Shown here in pieces: positions 11,925 through 22,995 of a stretch of DNA of 64,000 nt (the stretch's first letter is position 1; every line of letters begins with the position of its first letter). Under the pieces are notes generated by a model. That model made no database searches. It was not told where the DNA came from and saw nothing but the letters and a program-made list of their open reading frames with translations. The stretch covers positions 248,001 through 312,000 of the forward strand of contig ML978155.1 in the NCBI GenBank assembly GCA_010015745.1. Direction: 5' to 3'. The DNA is from Setomelanomma holmii. Taxonomy: Eukaryota > Ascomycota > Dothideomycetes > Pleosporales > Phaeosphaeriaceae. The translations under genes were made by a program, and so were the position numbers.

Positions 11925-13021
11925 TCAGTCTGCCCTCTCAAGGTCTAGATCCACAAGCCAGGGGGCGTTGTACGGCTTGTATGTCAGAGTCACTGCCAAA
12001 GAAGAAAGTGCGAAGTCAGTGTATGTCTTATAGCCAGTTCATAGACCGTCACTTACTGATGCTCGCATTCACCATCAATGTCTCTTCTCCGAATACAACT
12101 CCCTTCTGGCTTGATCCACTGACATCGACGGTTGCCGCTCTCTTCTCGATCGTGTCTTCATGATCGAGTTTGACGTCTTCACTCTTCTCCAGATGGTCCT
12201 CAAACTTCACGTCAAGATCACTGCCTTCCTGCCACGTCACTCTCTGTGCGCCCCAGCCCTCATGAATATGGCCAAAGCAGTGTAGTCGCGGTCTGCATCG
12301 CCTCGCAGCTCGTAGTAGATGCTCGCAGCCAACATGTTCCCCTGTTCTTACTGCGTCAAGGATGCCCATGGGAGGACCGTGTGTCATCATCACATCGACT
12401 GCTCCGAAATCTGGAACGGGATTGTCGGCGATGGGTACCGCATTGGGCGTGCACTGTTGAGCTGGATTGTAACGGTCCTCATTGCGGAAGTAGGGAAAGG
12501 CCCAGTCACAGAACTCTGGTTGATACGGCGAAGTGTAGACCTTGTGTCGTCAGCTTGAATTTGAGCGTGATGCGAACATCGTCGCGATCCGGACATACAC
12601 GCAGCTTGGCACCGTTATCTAAAATGAAGGTGTGTGTGCCTTCGTCAAGATACGTCACCCGTGCCCTTCTTGCGCGCTCGCCTTTCCACATCTCTTTCGC
12701 TTTCTTTGGCATATCCTCGTCGTATCCGTTGTGTCTATGCATGTATGGACCTTTACGACTGTAGTAGGCTTCATCGAGACTTATGTCATGGTTGCCAGCA
12801 ATGACTAGCTTCAGGCCTGCATCGATGCTCTCAAGCATGTCCAGGGTCTTCTCGTACTCGTCCAGCAGACCGACCATCGTCAGGTCGCCGCAATGCAGCA
12901 GTACATCAGCTTTCGGCAGCGGCGGTCGAAACGCGACATCATCCTTCGAGATGTTTCTCTCGGGTGAGGCTGAGTGCGTGTCCGAGATGATGAGAAAGCG
13001 CGTCTTGACGGATGATGTCAT
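11925..13021 (-). CDS. Calcineurin-like metallophosphoesterase domain protein
   Basis: Three exons: 13021-12599, 12540-12057 and 11992-11925, coding 324 residues. The first in-frame ATG is 13021; the longer upstream frame begins with GTG. The metallophosphoesterase signatures are in order: SDTH (D14, H16), CGDLT (D46), GNHD (N77, H78, D79), then THGPP and HCFGHIHEGWG towards the C-terminus, i.e. a full dinuclear metal site. Introns of 58 and 64 nt interrupt it, and the short third exon supplies the conserved NAPWLVDLDL ending. It belongs to a widespread fungal family of cytosolic Ser/Thr-phosphatase-fold hydrolases whose substrate is not known. Confidence 0.9.
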
Positions 13022-13737
13022 ATTGGTGGTCAGTTCGAGGGTGAAGCTTGGAGGGCCCCTCGGCTCGGTCCAGGTTCCCGCTTGGTTCCTGAGCGTGGCA
13101 ACTGCACAAACCTCATCCACAGCTGCGCCTAGCTGAGCACCTCACCACCTCAAGAAGGCGTGCGTGAATTTACGATGCAAGCACTACGTGGCTACGATCA
13201 TGTAACCTCGAACTCCCTACATGTGCCTCTTCATTGCATTGACGTAGGAAACGGCACCACCAGCGCGGACTCCCAGGAACACTACACACAGCACATGTCA
13301 GATACGCACTTGGAGCATTCCTTGCCAAAGACTCTCGTACGAGCACCGTTCGGGTAGCATCCCAGAAGGTTTACTACGTGCCGCGGCTGCAATTGGCGGC
13401 ACATCCTGACGACCGCCTCAGTGCCTGACTCGCACAGTGGCTAATTCTCGGCGAACGTTTCCCTGAAGATCCACCGCCCGCTACTTCGCATGCCGGTACA
13501 TGAATTATTCGCGGGGCCCCGCATTCATAAGAGCAGCACTAACTCTATCGCAATGCGTCCGACGATCCTCTGGAATAGGGCTATTCCGACCAATAGCGAT
13601 ACGGAGATCAAGCTGAGGCTAAGCTTCACGTAAAAGTGCACCGTTTGACGATTTCAGGGACTTGGCACATAAGATGTCAATAGGTACTTGCAAGAATTTG
13701 TTGTGTGGTGGCTGATTGGATCGCAAGGCACATCAGC
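13022..13737. promoter_or_regulatory. Divergent intergenic region
   Basis: 716 bp between the metallophosphoesterase (minus) and carboxylesterase (plus) start codons. It holds both promoters. No named binding site is clear. Confidence 0.4.
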
Positions 13738-15365
13738 ATGTCGATGTTGCAGATACTCAAAGTTGCGATTTTGCTTCTTGCACCATTGATCAATGCGCAT
13801 CCCACAGGATCAGGACATAACGACCTGCTTATACACACCGACCTCTTCAGTGTCAAAGGAATAACATGGCCCAACTCTACGGATGTACGTTTCTTTGGCA
13901 ACATACCATACGCTGAGTCGCCCATCGGCACGGCCCGTTTCCGACCTCCAATTACTAAGCGCCCTACGAACGAAACAATTGATGGCTCTTGGTTTGGGCC
14001 CTCTTGTATTCAGTACAGTAATGGGCAAGCGACGGTATACTCAGAGTACCTTAAGGGCTTCCTTCTTACCCCAGGGCAAGCACAAAGCGAAGATTGTCTG
14101 ACACTGAACATCTGGGCCCCAAAAGCAGCAAACACGAACTTGCCGGTTATGATATGGATCCACGGCGGTGGCTTCGCATCGGGTGGTGCTGCGAGCCCCT
14201 ACAAATACGGAGATCGACTCGCAAAGGACCAGAACGTCATTGTGGTTGCAATCAAGTAATACCGCTAGGCACCATTTTGAATAACTTACTGACCTCATCA
14301 GCTACCGGCTCAACATCTTCGGGTACCCAAACGCTGCCGCACTGGACGGAAGATATCTGAATCCAGGCTTACTAGATCACCGCAAAGCAGTTGAGTGGGT
14401 CTTCAACCACATCTCAGCTTTTGGTGGCGATCCAGACCATATGATACTGTTCGGACAGTCAGCAGGGTACGAGCTCTCGAGACCAAGCAGGGCATCTCAC
14501 TGACAGACGTAGTGCAATGGGCGTCGATAAGTACGCTTATGCATATGCCACCGATCCAATAGTGAAAGGCTTCATCGCCCAATCAGGCACAGCATTGAGT
14601 GGTAATTCGAACGACCCTACTAATTCAAACTTCACCTATGTAGCCGCGCAGCTCGGCTGTATGTCATCTAACAAGGACGAAGACCTCGCGTGCATGCAGA
14701 AGAAAGATGCAAAGTCCATCATCAATGTATACAACAAGTACAACGCAACATCAAACGGCGGAAAGTCTTTGTCTTTTAATCCCTCGCTCGACAAGGTCAC
14801 AAGCTTCGCCAACTACACCGACCGTCAAGTCCGTGGCCTGTTTGCCAGACTCCCAACCATCCTAGCACAAGTCGACAACGAAGGCGCCTCACTCGTCGTT
14901 TACAACCCAGCGGGACCGAATCAGACTGCCGTGGACGCCTTCACGCGCAGTATATCGACATGTCCCATTGCTCAAGGAGCTCTGTAAGTCTTTCCCATCC
15001 ACACTAAATACCAAGCAAACCTAACATCTACTAGTGCCCGAAAGAATTTCGGTGTCCCAGTCTGGCGCACGCGCTACTTTGGCGAATGGCCCAACCTCAA
15101 TCCCTTCCCGTGGCTGCATGCATACCATTCCTCGGATATACCAATGGTGTTTGGTACGTCTGATCTTCTTGGGCCGGATACTGCGACGGAAGTTGCGATG
15201 TCGAAGTACATTCAGGGTGCGTGGGCGGCGTTTGCGAGAGATCCGGAGCAGGGGATTAGTTGGCCAACGTATGATCCGAATGCTGATACGTTAGTAAAGT
15301 TGGGGGTTGAGAACAATACGCAAGCGGTGTTTGGGGTTGGGGATGAGTTTGATGGGTTGTGCTAG
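13738..15365 (+). CDS. Secreted type-B carboxylesterase/lipase
   Basis: Four exons, 13738-14255, 14302-14466, 14513-14983 and 15035-15365, with introns of 46, 46 and 51 nt; 494 residues. The first 20 residues (MSMLQILKVAILLLAPLINA) form a signal peptide. The alpha/beta-hydrolase landmarks are an oxyanion-hole HGGG at 142-145, the nucleophile elbow GQSAG at 224-228 (Ser226; intron 2 splits the last Gly codon), the acidic VDNEGASL, and a catalytic-His segment HAYHSSDIPMVFG. Many NxS/T sites support secretion. The reaction is hydrolysis of carboxylic esters, with substrate unspecified in this family (lipids, feruloyl esters, xenobiotics). At 494 residues it is slightly shorter than most fungal relatives. 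Confidence 0.93.
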
Positions 15366-15705
15366 GTGGATGTAGGAGTTTGAATCACATTTCGGACCAT
15401 GGCAATAAGTATAGAACTCCGGAAGCTATTCATTGCCCGTGTCCTGATTGCCATACGCCCAACATTTGCAAAATAAGACACCCACGCTTTGGCTGGTGGC
15501 GCACCACACGATGTGGTGAACATCTGTCTCGATTTGGTTCAGCTCTGAAATATGAAGATGTGCGTAAATGTAACTTCTCATTAATCGTAATCTCGCTGAC
15601 TAAACCGCTGCGATTTTCTCCATCCTTTTCGTAAGATCCGTGAATGAAAATAATGGTCACTTTTCCTCATGCGGTGCTCAGTGCAAAACAGATCGGCACA
15701 CGCAA
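15366..15705. other. Convergent 3' intergenic region
   Basis: 340 bp between the tail-to-tail ends of the carboxylesterase and argininosuccinate lyase genes. No gene or repeat seen. Confidence 0.4.
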
Positions 15706-17214
15706 CTACTCAATGGCCTTCTGCAGGATCTGAATCTGCTCGAGAACCGCGCTCTTACTCGTGCCGCCTGCGGCGTTCTTAAGCTCGACAGCGCGTTCAT
15801 AATCCAGGCACTCGACGACGTCATCGCCCAGCCTAGAATCAATGCCCTTGAGCTGCTCCAGGCTCAGCTTGTCCATGGGCACGTTCTCGCTCTCTGCCAG
15901 TGCAACGACGCGACCGGAGATGTGGTGACCCTCCCGGAAGGGCACGCCCTTTCTGACAAGGTAGTCGGCGAATTCGGTGGCCAACATTTCTGGCGCAAGA
16001 GCGGCGTGCATCTTCTCGGCGTTCACATTAAGCGTTGACAAGACGCCAGTTGCGATCTGTATCGAGTCGCTGACGGTCTTGATGTGATCAATCAGCGGCT
16101 CGACAGACTCTTGCAAGTCCTTGTTGTATGTGGTGGGTAGACCCTTGATGGTCACATATAGACCTGCCATGTGTCCAAAAGCGCGGCCACTCTTGCCGCG
16201 AATCAGCTCTAGCGAGTCTGCATTCTTCTTCTGTGGCATGAGTGAGCTCCCTGTCGAGTAAGCATCTGCCAGCCTAACGAAGCCAAACTCGAGACTCGAG
16301 TAGATTATAAGATCCTCTGCCCAACGAGACATCTTGAGCATAAAGCTAGAGCCCCATTGCAGTGTCTCGAAAACGAAGTCTCGGTCCCCAACGGCGTTGA
16401 GCGAGTTTGTGAGCAGCCCTTCGAAGCCGAGCTCCTTGGCCATGGCCGCGCGGTCGATGTTGAAGGGGTTTCCAGCGAGGGCACCGCAGCCCAGTGGTGA
16501 GCGATTCACGCGCTTGATGACTTCTCGCAGGCGTTCCAGCTCGGAGGCAAAAGCAGTGGCGTGGGAGAGTATCCAATGCGACCATCGGACTGGCTGAGCT
16601 TTTTGCAAATGTGTGTAGCCGGGCATCTGCACCGTCAGTATATCTTTCACTTCTGCGACGAGAACAGTCATACCAAGATGTCGATCTCTGCCTCAGCTCG
16701 CTGTATTGACGTCTTGATCAGGAGCTTCAAGTGGCCCTCGAGCGTCCGCAATTGCTCCCTCAGCCAAAGGCGCATGTCTGTCGCAACTTGCTCATTCCGG
16801 CTTCGGCCAGTGTGCAGCTTTCCTCCGATGTCCTTGCCGATGATCTCGCTGAGCCTTCGCTCGTTCGCTGTGTGGATGTCCTCATCATTGTCCTTGACCA
16901 CGAAGCTATTCGAAGCCCATTCTTCCTTGATTTGCGAAAGGCCCTTTTCGATGGCAGCGAACTCGTCTTTGGTAAGGATGCCCGTGGTAAAGTTCGCACG
17001 AGCAAACGCGACAGACCCAGCAATATCTTCGGCATAGAATCGGCGATCGTATGGCAGTGAAGCATTATACTGCTCCATGACTGGATCGAGGCCCTCTGCG
17101 CAAGAGTTAGCATGGTGCTATATTTTGGTGCGCTCAATTGAGCCATGTAGGATACTTGCGAGTGAATCGGCCCCCCCAGAGCATATTCTCCGCTACTTTC
17201 TTCTCGGAAGCCAT
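15706..17214 (-). CDS. ARG4: Argininosuccinate lyase
   Basis: Splits argininosuccinate into arginine and fumarate, the last step of arginine synthesis. Three exons, 17214-17160, 17095-16674 and 16626-15706, coding 465 residues, the normal length. The family signature GSSLMPQKKN is at 285-294 and includes the catalytic Ser loop. HTGRSRNEQ and PGYTHLQKAQP are also intact. Intron 1 (17096-17159) begins GCAAGT, the classic GC-AG donor; only this choice turns the N-terminus into LWGGRFT-QGLDPVMEQYN in frame, since the nearby GTATCC donor shifts the frame. Intron 2 is 47 nt. The start at 17214 follows acaaat and gives a typical short cytosolic N-terminus. Confidence 0.96.
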
Positions 17215-17936
17215 ATTTGTAATTGTTGTGAAGTGAAGTGAATTGGTGTACTGAGTGGTGACTGTTTGCGCTCCAGAAATTTGGTATGACGCTCCGTATC
17301 GGCGACAGGGGTGTTGATAGGAGATGGTCAGTGCGCCAAAACTCCGCCAGAACTCCGCAACGTCTTCCGCACACCTACTTCACATAGACAACATGCTTCA
17401 CGTGTTGCCTAGCTGGCCCAACAAACAGAAGCCACAAGCCTCATTGAGTACGAACTGGTGTCAACACTGTATACGTCATACTGCTTTTCGGTGCCGGCCT
17501 TCTAGGACGGTGGACCAGTGCCCAGAAATTGGTTTCCGCACAGCCGTAATTGCCATCCTGATTTGAGGAACGATATGCTTGAACTTGAACTAGGAAGACC
17601 AAGATGAAAAGATGGGAAGTCACCGAGAACGGCTTGCCCAGTAGATGTGTATAATTCACGATCAGCCTTCCCGGGCTGAGGAGTTCGTTCCGTCACTCCA
17701 AATAGGTGGTGGTATTATTGCTTAGAAGCACTTGAATTACTTTGCTGTTGGTATCTGCCACGAGACTATTCAAGCACACAATTTCCACTTCTTTCTTGTA
17801 TACACCATAGTACCATATCGACTTTTGCCTTGCTGGCACGACTGTGCATCTTCGCTACCAGCTTTCACACGAACGTCCCGAGAACTAATCACAGCCCGCT
17901 TCAACACAACACCTACACAAGGTTCGATCGGTAAAG
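17215..17936. promoter_or_regulatory. Divergent intergenic region ARG4 / 17937 gene
   Basis: 722 bp holding the ARG4 promoter and the promoter of the small zinc-ribbon gene. Small open frames on both strands are not convincing. No clear Gcn4/CpcA-type TGACTCA element was seen. Confidence 0.35.
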
Positions 17937-18149
17937 ATGTGCGACGGTCCGGTCATGAGCGAATGGCAGTGCCTTACATGTGGCGCAGTTCATCAGGGAG
18001 ACGGTGATGCGAAGGAGAAATGCAAGAAGTGTGGAAAGTCAGCGGAAGTGCAGCGGCACACGGGGCAGCAGAAGATGAACATGCCAACAAACGACGGGAG
18101 TTTCTGTACCTGCATATCAGAATCAGAGTCTCTCCTCAGAAGCCAATAA
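17937..18149 (+). CDS. Small CxxC/CxxC zinc-ribbon-like protein
   Basis: A 70-codon single-exon frame with an ATG in good context (gtaaagATG). The first half holds CLTCG and CKKCGK separated by about 15 residues, the spacing of a zinc ribbon. The rest is polar. No signal peptide. A second small CxxC/CxxC protein is encoded 456 bp downstream on the same strand (18606). It is unlike any named family I know. The C-terminus may be altered by an unseen intron. Confidence 0.5.
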   Translation: MCDGPVMSEWQCLTCGAVHQGDGDAKEKCKKCGKSAEVQRHTGQQKMNMPTNDGSFCTCISESESLLRSQ

Positions 18150-18318
18150 GGCCACGACTGACCCCGCGTACCTCAACCTCCACGGCCACGTCGACAGACT
18201 AGCTTCGATCCATCTGGTGGATCTATTCGTGGACCTCCTACGACATTTTATTAAGTGTCTGCAACACGTCAACAACCATGAATATTGCCATCAAAGCATT
18301 CGAACCCTCAGGAAGCAG

Positions 18319-18326
18319 TATAAAAG
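18319..18326 (+). promoter_or_regulatory. TATA-box-like element before the 18606 gene
   Basis: TATAAAAG sits 280 bp upstream of the 18606 ATG, in a 456-bp region without a convincing gene. It fits a TATA box with a long 5' leader. Confidence 0.4.
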
Positions 18327-18605
18327 CTCCCTCGGCGCCCATCCTCCGAATTTCTCATAATAGATTACCAAGTCTATAAGCAACAAGCACAGATATTTCA
18401 ACCGAAGAGGTAGAGAAGCACCGAAGCACTGCAGAATTCCTTGTCCTTTAGACACCCCGCTGACTACAGCAGTAGCCACCAAACTTCAAACGACTTTGTA
18501 ATACTTCAGGACTTATTATCAGCGAAAAACATTTCAAATCGTGCATCTTCATCTTCTTCTTTCCTGACATCTCTCCACAAACCCAACCCAGCATACACAC
18601 GCGCA

Positions 18606-18929
18606 ATGTCCGGCTCCTTTCCCTGGCCCTGCTCCCGCTGCGGCGGCATGAACATGCCTCGTGATTTCGGCGGCAGCATGTGCTTCCACTGCTTTCAAGA
18701 AGATCTCATGCACGACCTGTGGGTCAAAACCAAAGAGCAATGTATCGGTATGGACAAAGTCGAGCGCCCGCCACCGCACAAGGCCCCGCCGAAGGAGTGG
18801 TTCGAGGCACTGGAGAAGGGCGAGCCACTGCCGGAGTATAGTGATCCGTGGTTTTCGTATGGGCCATTCGGACCGCCGAGGTATGGACCACGAGGACCGA
18901 GGGGGCCGGGTAGGTTTGGGCCTTGGTGA
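18606..18929 (+). CDS. Small zinc-ribbon protein with Gly/Pro/Arg-rich tail
   Basis: 107 residues, single exon, ATG at 18606 in cgcaATGTCC context. N-terminal CSRCGG and CFHCFQ give a CxxC-x(n)-CxxC ribbon. An acidic/amphipathic middle follows, then a tail of GPFGPPRYGPRGPRGPGRF type, a low-complexity aromatic/Pro/Gly/Arg stretch like those in RNA-binding or condensate-forming proteins. The upstream leader is long and contains a TATA-like element. The 3' side contains a 52-bp tandem duplication. Function unknown; the link to the 17937 neighbour rests on position and the shared Cys pattern only. Confidence 0.6.
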   Translation: MSGSFPWPCSRCGGMNMPRDFGGSMCFHCFQEDLMHDLWVKTKEQCIGMDKVERPPPHKAPPKEWFEALEKGEPLPEYSDPWFSYGPFGPPRYGPRGPRGPGRFGPW

Positions 18930-18986
18930 TGGGCCATGGAATGGGGAGGGGATGAGGTATGATGCTGTTCTGTGTTGTGAGTTGTA

Positions 18987-19090
18987 TGAATGCGATCTGA
19001 ATAAAATATTGTTTCTTCATCGTGTTCTTCTTGAACCATGAATACGATCCGAATGAAATCTTGCCTCTTCATCGCCTTCTTCCTGAACGA
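18987..19090. repeat. 52-bp imperfect tandem duplication
   Basis: Two adjacent units, 18987-19038 and 19039-19090, align end to end without gaps. Each has a tgaat-cgat core and a shared cttcatcg block. They differ at about 10 positions, mostly transitions. It lies in the 3' flank of the 18606 gene. Confidence 0.75.
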
Positions 19091-19218
19091 CTTTAGTGAC
19101 CACTGAACTTCACAAAACAGAAACCAGATTGTCAAAAGGGTCAATTGAGAGAAAGTAAACTCTTGAACCACGACGATCTAGTTTTGCACACACCACACCC
19201 TCGAAACCAAACCACCCT

Positions 19219-21495
19219 TCACGCCGTCGCCGCCGCCCTCCCCGTCTCCTTCGCCCCCTCCTTCGGGATATTCACCCTCATGGCCTCGTCCCTCACCTTC
19301 GCCGGCCCCCTCTCATGCCCCTTAGGCACACCCGGGACCCGCGTATTCCTATTCTTGCCCCGTGGTCCGGGGCCCATGATAATCTTCTTCTGGCCCGGAT
19401 AATCGCATCTTCCAAAATCATTACAAAAGCCTGTCTTGCACCGGTTATTGCTCTTGCACTTGGCACCCAGACACGAATCTTTGGGTCCGCATTTCGTGCA
19501 CAAGCCCCAGTTGCAGTAGTGATCTGCGTCGCAGTGCGCGGTGGATTCGCATGGATTGCCGCGCGGAGGGTTGAAGGGGGAGAGGCAGACTGGTGGTGTG
19601 GAGGGGTCACGGCGGGCGGAGAGCGCGAAGAGGCTGGGGAGTGAGTCAGAGTGGCATGAGGCGTTGATGTCGTTTGCGACGACGATGTTGCGCGGATCAT
19701 ATGCTGGGGGCTCGCTGGCGATTGTTCGTTTCCTTCGCCGGTCGGGTTGAATTGATGGGCGTACGGAACATTGCTGGCATGAGCCGGCGGAGCAGCGAAG
19801 ATGCTCTTGGCATACTTTCTTACTGTTGCATGCATTGCCGACTTTTCCGGGCTGGTTTTCGGCGTTTTGTTGGCAGACGCTATTTTTGCAGATCAGGTCT
19901 GGTGCACAGCCGTCGACGGCATCGCAGAGATGACCTTCGCAGCCAAATGTGCAGTCGCTCTGTTCCGGGATGTACGGGTTCAATGTTAGAGCCGTGAAGT
20001 TGGTAAGACGAGCATCTGGAGGCGCAGGAAGATATTTCGTCCAGTCGGAATTGCTGCGTGAGATGTAGGATCGTTTGAGGACGTCCTGGAGAGCTTTCCA
20101 AGAAGTGTACTCTGACCGTAGTGGATTGACACGCGTCGTCAAGCCTTCTTCCATAGTCGTCAAGTGGGAGTACAGCTACAAGGGAATCAGTATGAAGGGA
20201 TTCGAGCGATTGACAACCTAACTCACCCATGGAATGCCTCTTACGTTAAGCGCATTACCTTGGTCAAAGATCGCTTCTTTCTTGTAGAAATGGCCAAATT
20301 TGGTATGCACATACGCCCACTCCTCCACCAACAGGAACTTCTCCTGGCCCTTCTTGCCTTTCGCCCTCGCAGTCAGCGTATTGCCCGGGATGAACATGTT
20401 GGCCCAGGAAGTTCCAGCCGTTGCACCGTCTTCTTTCTTGAAATAGCCATGAATGCCAATGACATCGATGGCTGCACACTCCATGGCGCTGTCAGGAAAG
20501 TTCTGAATGCCATCGACGCTTTGCGGGCCCGAGATACCACCGCTAATGACAGCAATGTTGGCTTGATCTAAGCCAAGGTTGAACTTGAGGTGGTTCGCGA
20601 TATCGCATAGCCAGCTTTCGCCAGATGGAATTGGCCATATCCCACTGAACGGCTCATTTTGAAGGTCCACACCCTGCAACAGTCAGCCGGATAATCTTTG
20701 GCTTTAGGAGGGATGTGACTGAACGTACTAGGATTATCTCTGAAAGATCCCCCCATGGTCGTCCATCGAATGCCTTGGATGGATAGTGCTTGAAAAATAC
20801 TTCGAGGCGGGTCTTGTATAATTCTCGATCTAATTTGATCAACAAAATGTTGTCACTATCCTGTCTTATCAATGACTCACATTCATCTAGACTGTAAAAG
20901 TCCAGAAAGGCGCCATTCAACTTCTGGCAGTATGCATCACAGGGGACGTCGTTCGACCCACGAAGTGCATGTGCGTCGTGGGGAACAATGATGACCTTCA
21001 TCTGACCTAAACAATGTCAGATGGATGTCACTAGCTGAAGCAAAACTTTGAACAAACCTTTGGAAAGATGATGAACAGCAGCCATGCAGTCGTCGAACTG
21101 ATCGAGAAGTGACTTATCAAAACCGCCCAATTCGTGTTCCGGCTGGCCCAATTAGTGCGTGTTACTTGGCTATGGGAAGACGTCGCGACTCACATCGGAA
21201 TGCTGCTCATCTGGGCGTACTAAGGATGATCAGCTTTGATGATCCATATTTGAGGTCTTTTAGACTCACTGAATAATCGGATGACTCTGACATTTGCTGC
21301 TACAAGCTCTCTGATTGTATCATCACGATGCTTCGGCGTAAAGAATTGTAGCATGGGATAATTTACACCGCCCCAGGAGTGGTGGTCTGCTGTAATCCGG
21401 AGATTGGCCGCCACCGATGGCGTCCATGACGCGACAGAGAGCAGAGTAGCGAGGACGGTTGTGAACAGCATGTTGGCGGAGGTTGCATGCAACAT
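19219..21495 (-). CDS. Secreted GH5-like glycoside hydrolase with Cys-rich C-terminal region
   Basis: Six exons: 21495-21270, 21219-21194, 21142-21058, 21006-20729, 20673-20227 and 20175-19219, coding 672 residues; exon 2 is only 26 nt. A signal peptide (LFTTVLATLLSVASW) follows; an ATG at 21471 is an alternative start. The N-terminal half is a TIM-barrel hydrolase: WGGVNYPMLQFF, then VRVIRLF, the acid/base LQNEP (E212), and a nucleophile candidate LLVEEW (E322/E323). The spacing fits clan GH-A, nearest to GH5-like fungal enzymes (mannanase/glucanase relatives). The C-terminal ~250 residues are Cys-rich (CTFGC, CNSKKVC, CNWGLCTKCG, NRCKTGFC), probably disulphide-bonded, and end in a basic Gly/Arg tail. 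Substrate not predictable. Confidence 0.87.
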
Positions 21496-22367
21496 GACAG
21501 CAACCTTCCAATGAGATGCGATCCATCGCGATATATGGTAGTGAAGCGACCATTTGGACACGTGTAGATGCTGCTCTATAGACAGATCTCAGTTCGGAGG
21601 TTAAGACCAGCTGTTATGCCTGCGATATTGAGGCTGTTCATGTAGATTAATTGCCGTGAGTGCTTGACCAATCACGTCGAGGCCCGAGTCAATCCGCCCA
21701 CTCAGGCAAACCTGGGGTGCGGGACACTAGCACCATTGACCGTGCATCCCTACTCATATGCAAGGTGAAAATGGGTGATGTTGGGCGTTACTTGTGCACG
21801 TGCAGCATTAGGGAAGACTGTACAGGGAGACCTCAGAAGTGCCAAGAGGCAAGAACTGAGCCGCGGTTGAGCGGACCGCTAATCAGGGATCGATTGCGTA
21901 GCGATTGAAATCTTGCGAGCGCATCTAGACTGTGAAGGGTGACTCTCCGAGCTGGTAAAGGCTGGGAAAGATCCATTCATTGTTGAAGACAGCCCAACCC
22001 ACTGTGACGGATAACTTGTTGCTATTTCTCTTATTGCGGGTGACTTTTGCAGTAGAGCCATCAGGCAATGACCATCCTTTGGTAGTATTTTCCTAGTACT
22101 GTTGCTTGGACGCAGGCCATTGTTGGAGTGCCAGCCAGATCATTTCCTGTACCACTTTGAGGAAGTGTATTACTGATGAGCCTCTGAAAGGTACCAGCGT
22201 CTTCGGAATGAGCGACCAAGCCTGCAGTCCTGCTAATGAACATAATCTGTCCAGTAGGTATTATTTGTTATCATAGAGCTCTCATACTCTCCAGGGAGAC
22301 CTGTGACGTTCGTTGCGCGTATCGATGCCATGCGTCATGGAGGCTAAACGATTCGTAGAGCACATCT
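21496..22367. other. Intergenic region upstream of the GH5-like gene
   Basis: About 870 bp between the GH5-like start and the NKP2 stop codon. Only short unconvincing open frames were seen, with no repeat or RNA gene. Confidence 0.4.
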
Positions 22368-22995
22368 TCAATCTCCTGGCTTTGCGCAAACAGCCTCGAG
22401 TCTCCTCAGGGTTGCCAGAACTTCCTCGCCCAGGTCTTCACCACTAGCTGGTTGCGCAAAGCGACCATGGCGGAGATCGCTAAGTGCACCCACAACTTCT
22501 TGAACCTCCGTCAGAGCCCGTGCATTCTCGTCCTCTATATCTGCAACCTGTGACTCGAGGCTTTGACACGCTTCCTCGATGCTGGCGTGAACGGTCGCAA
22601 GTGTGTGTGGTTTCCTACGGCAGTCGCTAGAGAGCTGGGGGCACGTTAGCATCTGAGTTGCTCATACGAAGCAACGTGCTGCTTGCCTCTTCTTCCATCT
22701 GAAGCGCGACTGGGTCTAGCCCCGCGACAGTCGCATCATCTAGCTGGCGTCGCTCTCTCGCATATTCGCGGCAGAGGCGTTTCGACTTCTTGATCTCGTC
22801 GGCAATAGCCTGGCGTACAAGCTCAATATCCTTCTCACGCAATCGCTGCAGCTCGCGGTACACGTCTTGAACGGCGGGGTTTGTCCTGTGACCCCTGGGG
22901 AAGATGTCGGTGAACTGGCGCAGTGTCATGAAGTCGCGCAGGGGTGCGGGTGTGAGGAGGAATTCGCTGAGGAGCTTGGCCTCTTGCGACGGCAT
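22368..22995 (-). CDS. NKP2: Inner kinetochore subunit Nkp2/Cnl2 family
   Basis: Component of the CENP-A-proximal (CCAN/Ctf19-Sim4) kinetochore complex. Exons 22995-22687 and 22634-22368, 191 residues. The N-terminus matches the Cnl2_NKP2 family pattern: SEFLLTPAPLRDFMTLRQF, then FPR, followed by a Glu/Arg-rich helical region and a second coiled coil in the C-terminal exon (ACQSLESQVADIEDENARAL). The 52-nt intron starts GCAAGC and ends gctaacgtgcccccag. Only this GC-AG choice joins both halves in frame; the nearer gtatga donor gives an out-of-frame 33-nt intron. It diverges from EAF3, whose ATG is 379 bp away. Confidence 0.87.

Noticed and set aside
22654..22686. GT-AG intron of 33 nt in NKP2
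   Set aside because: Too short and puts the second exon out of frame; the GC-AG option is better.
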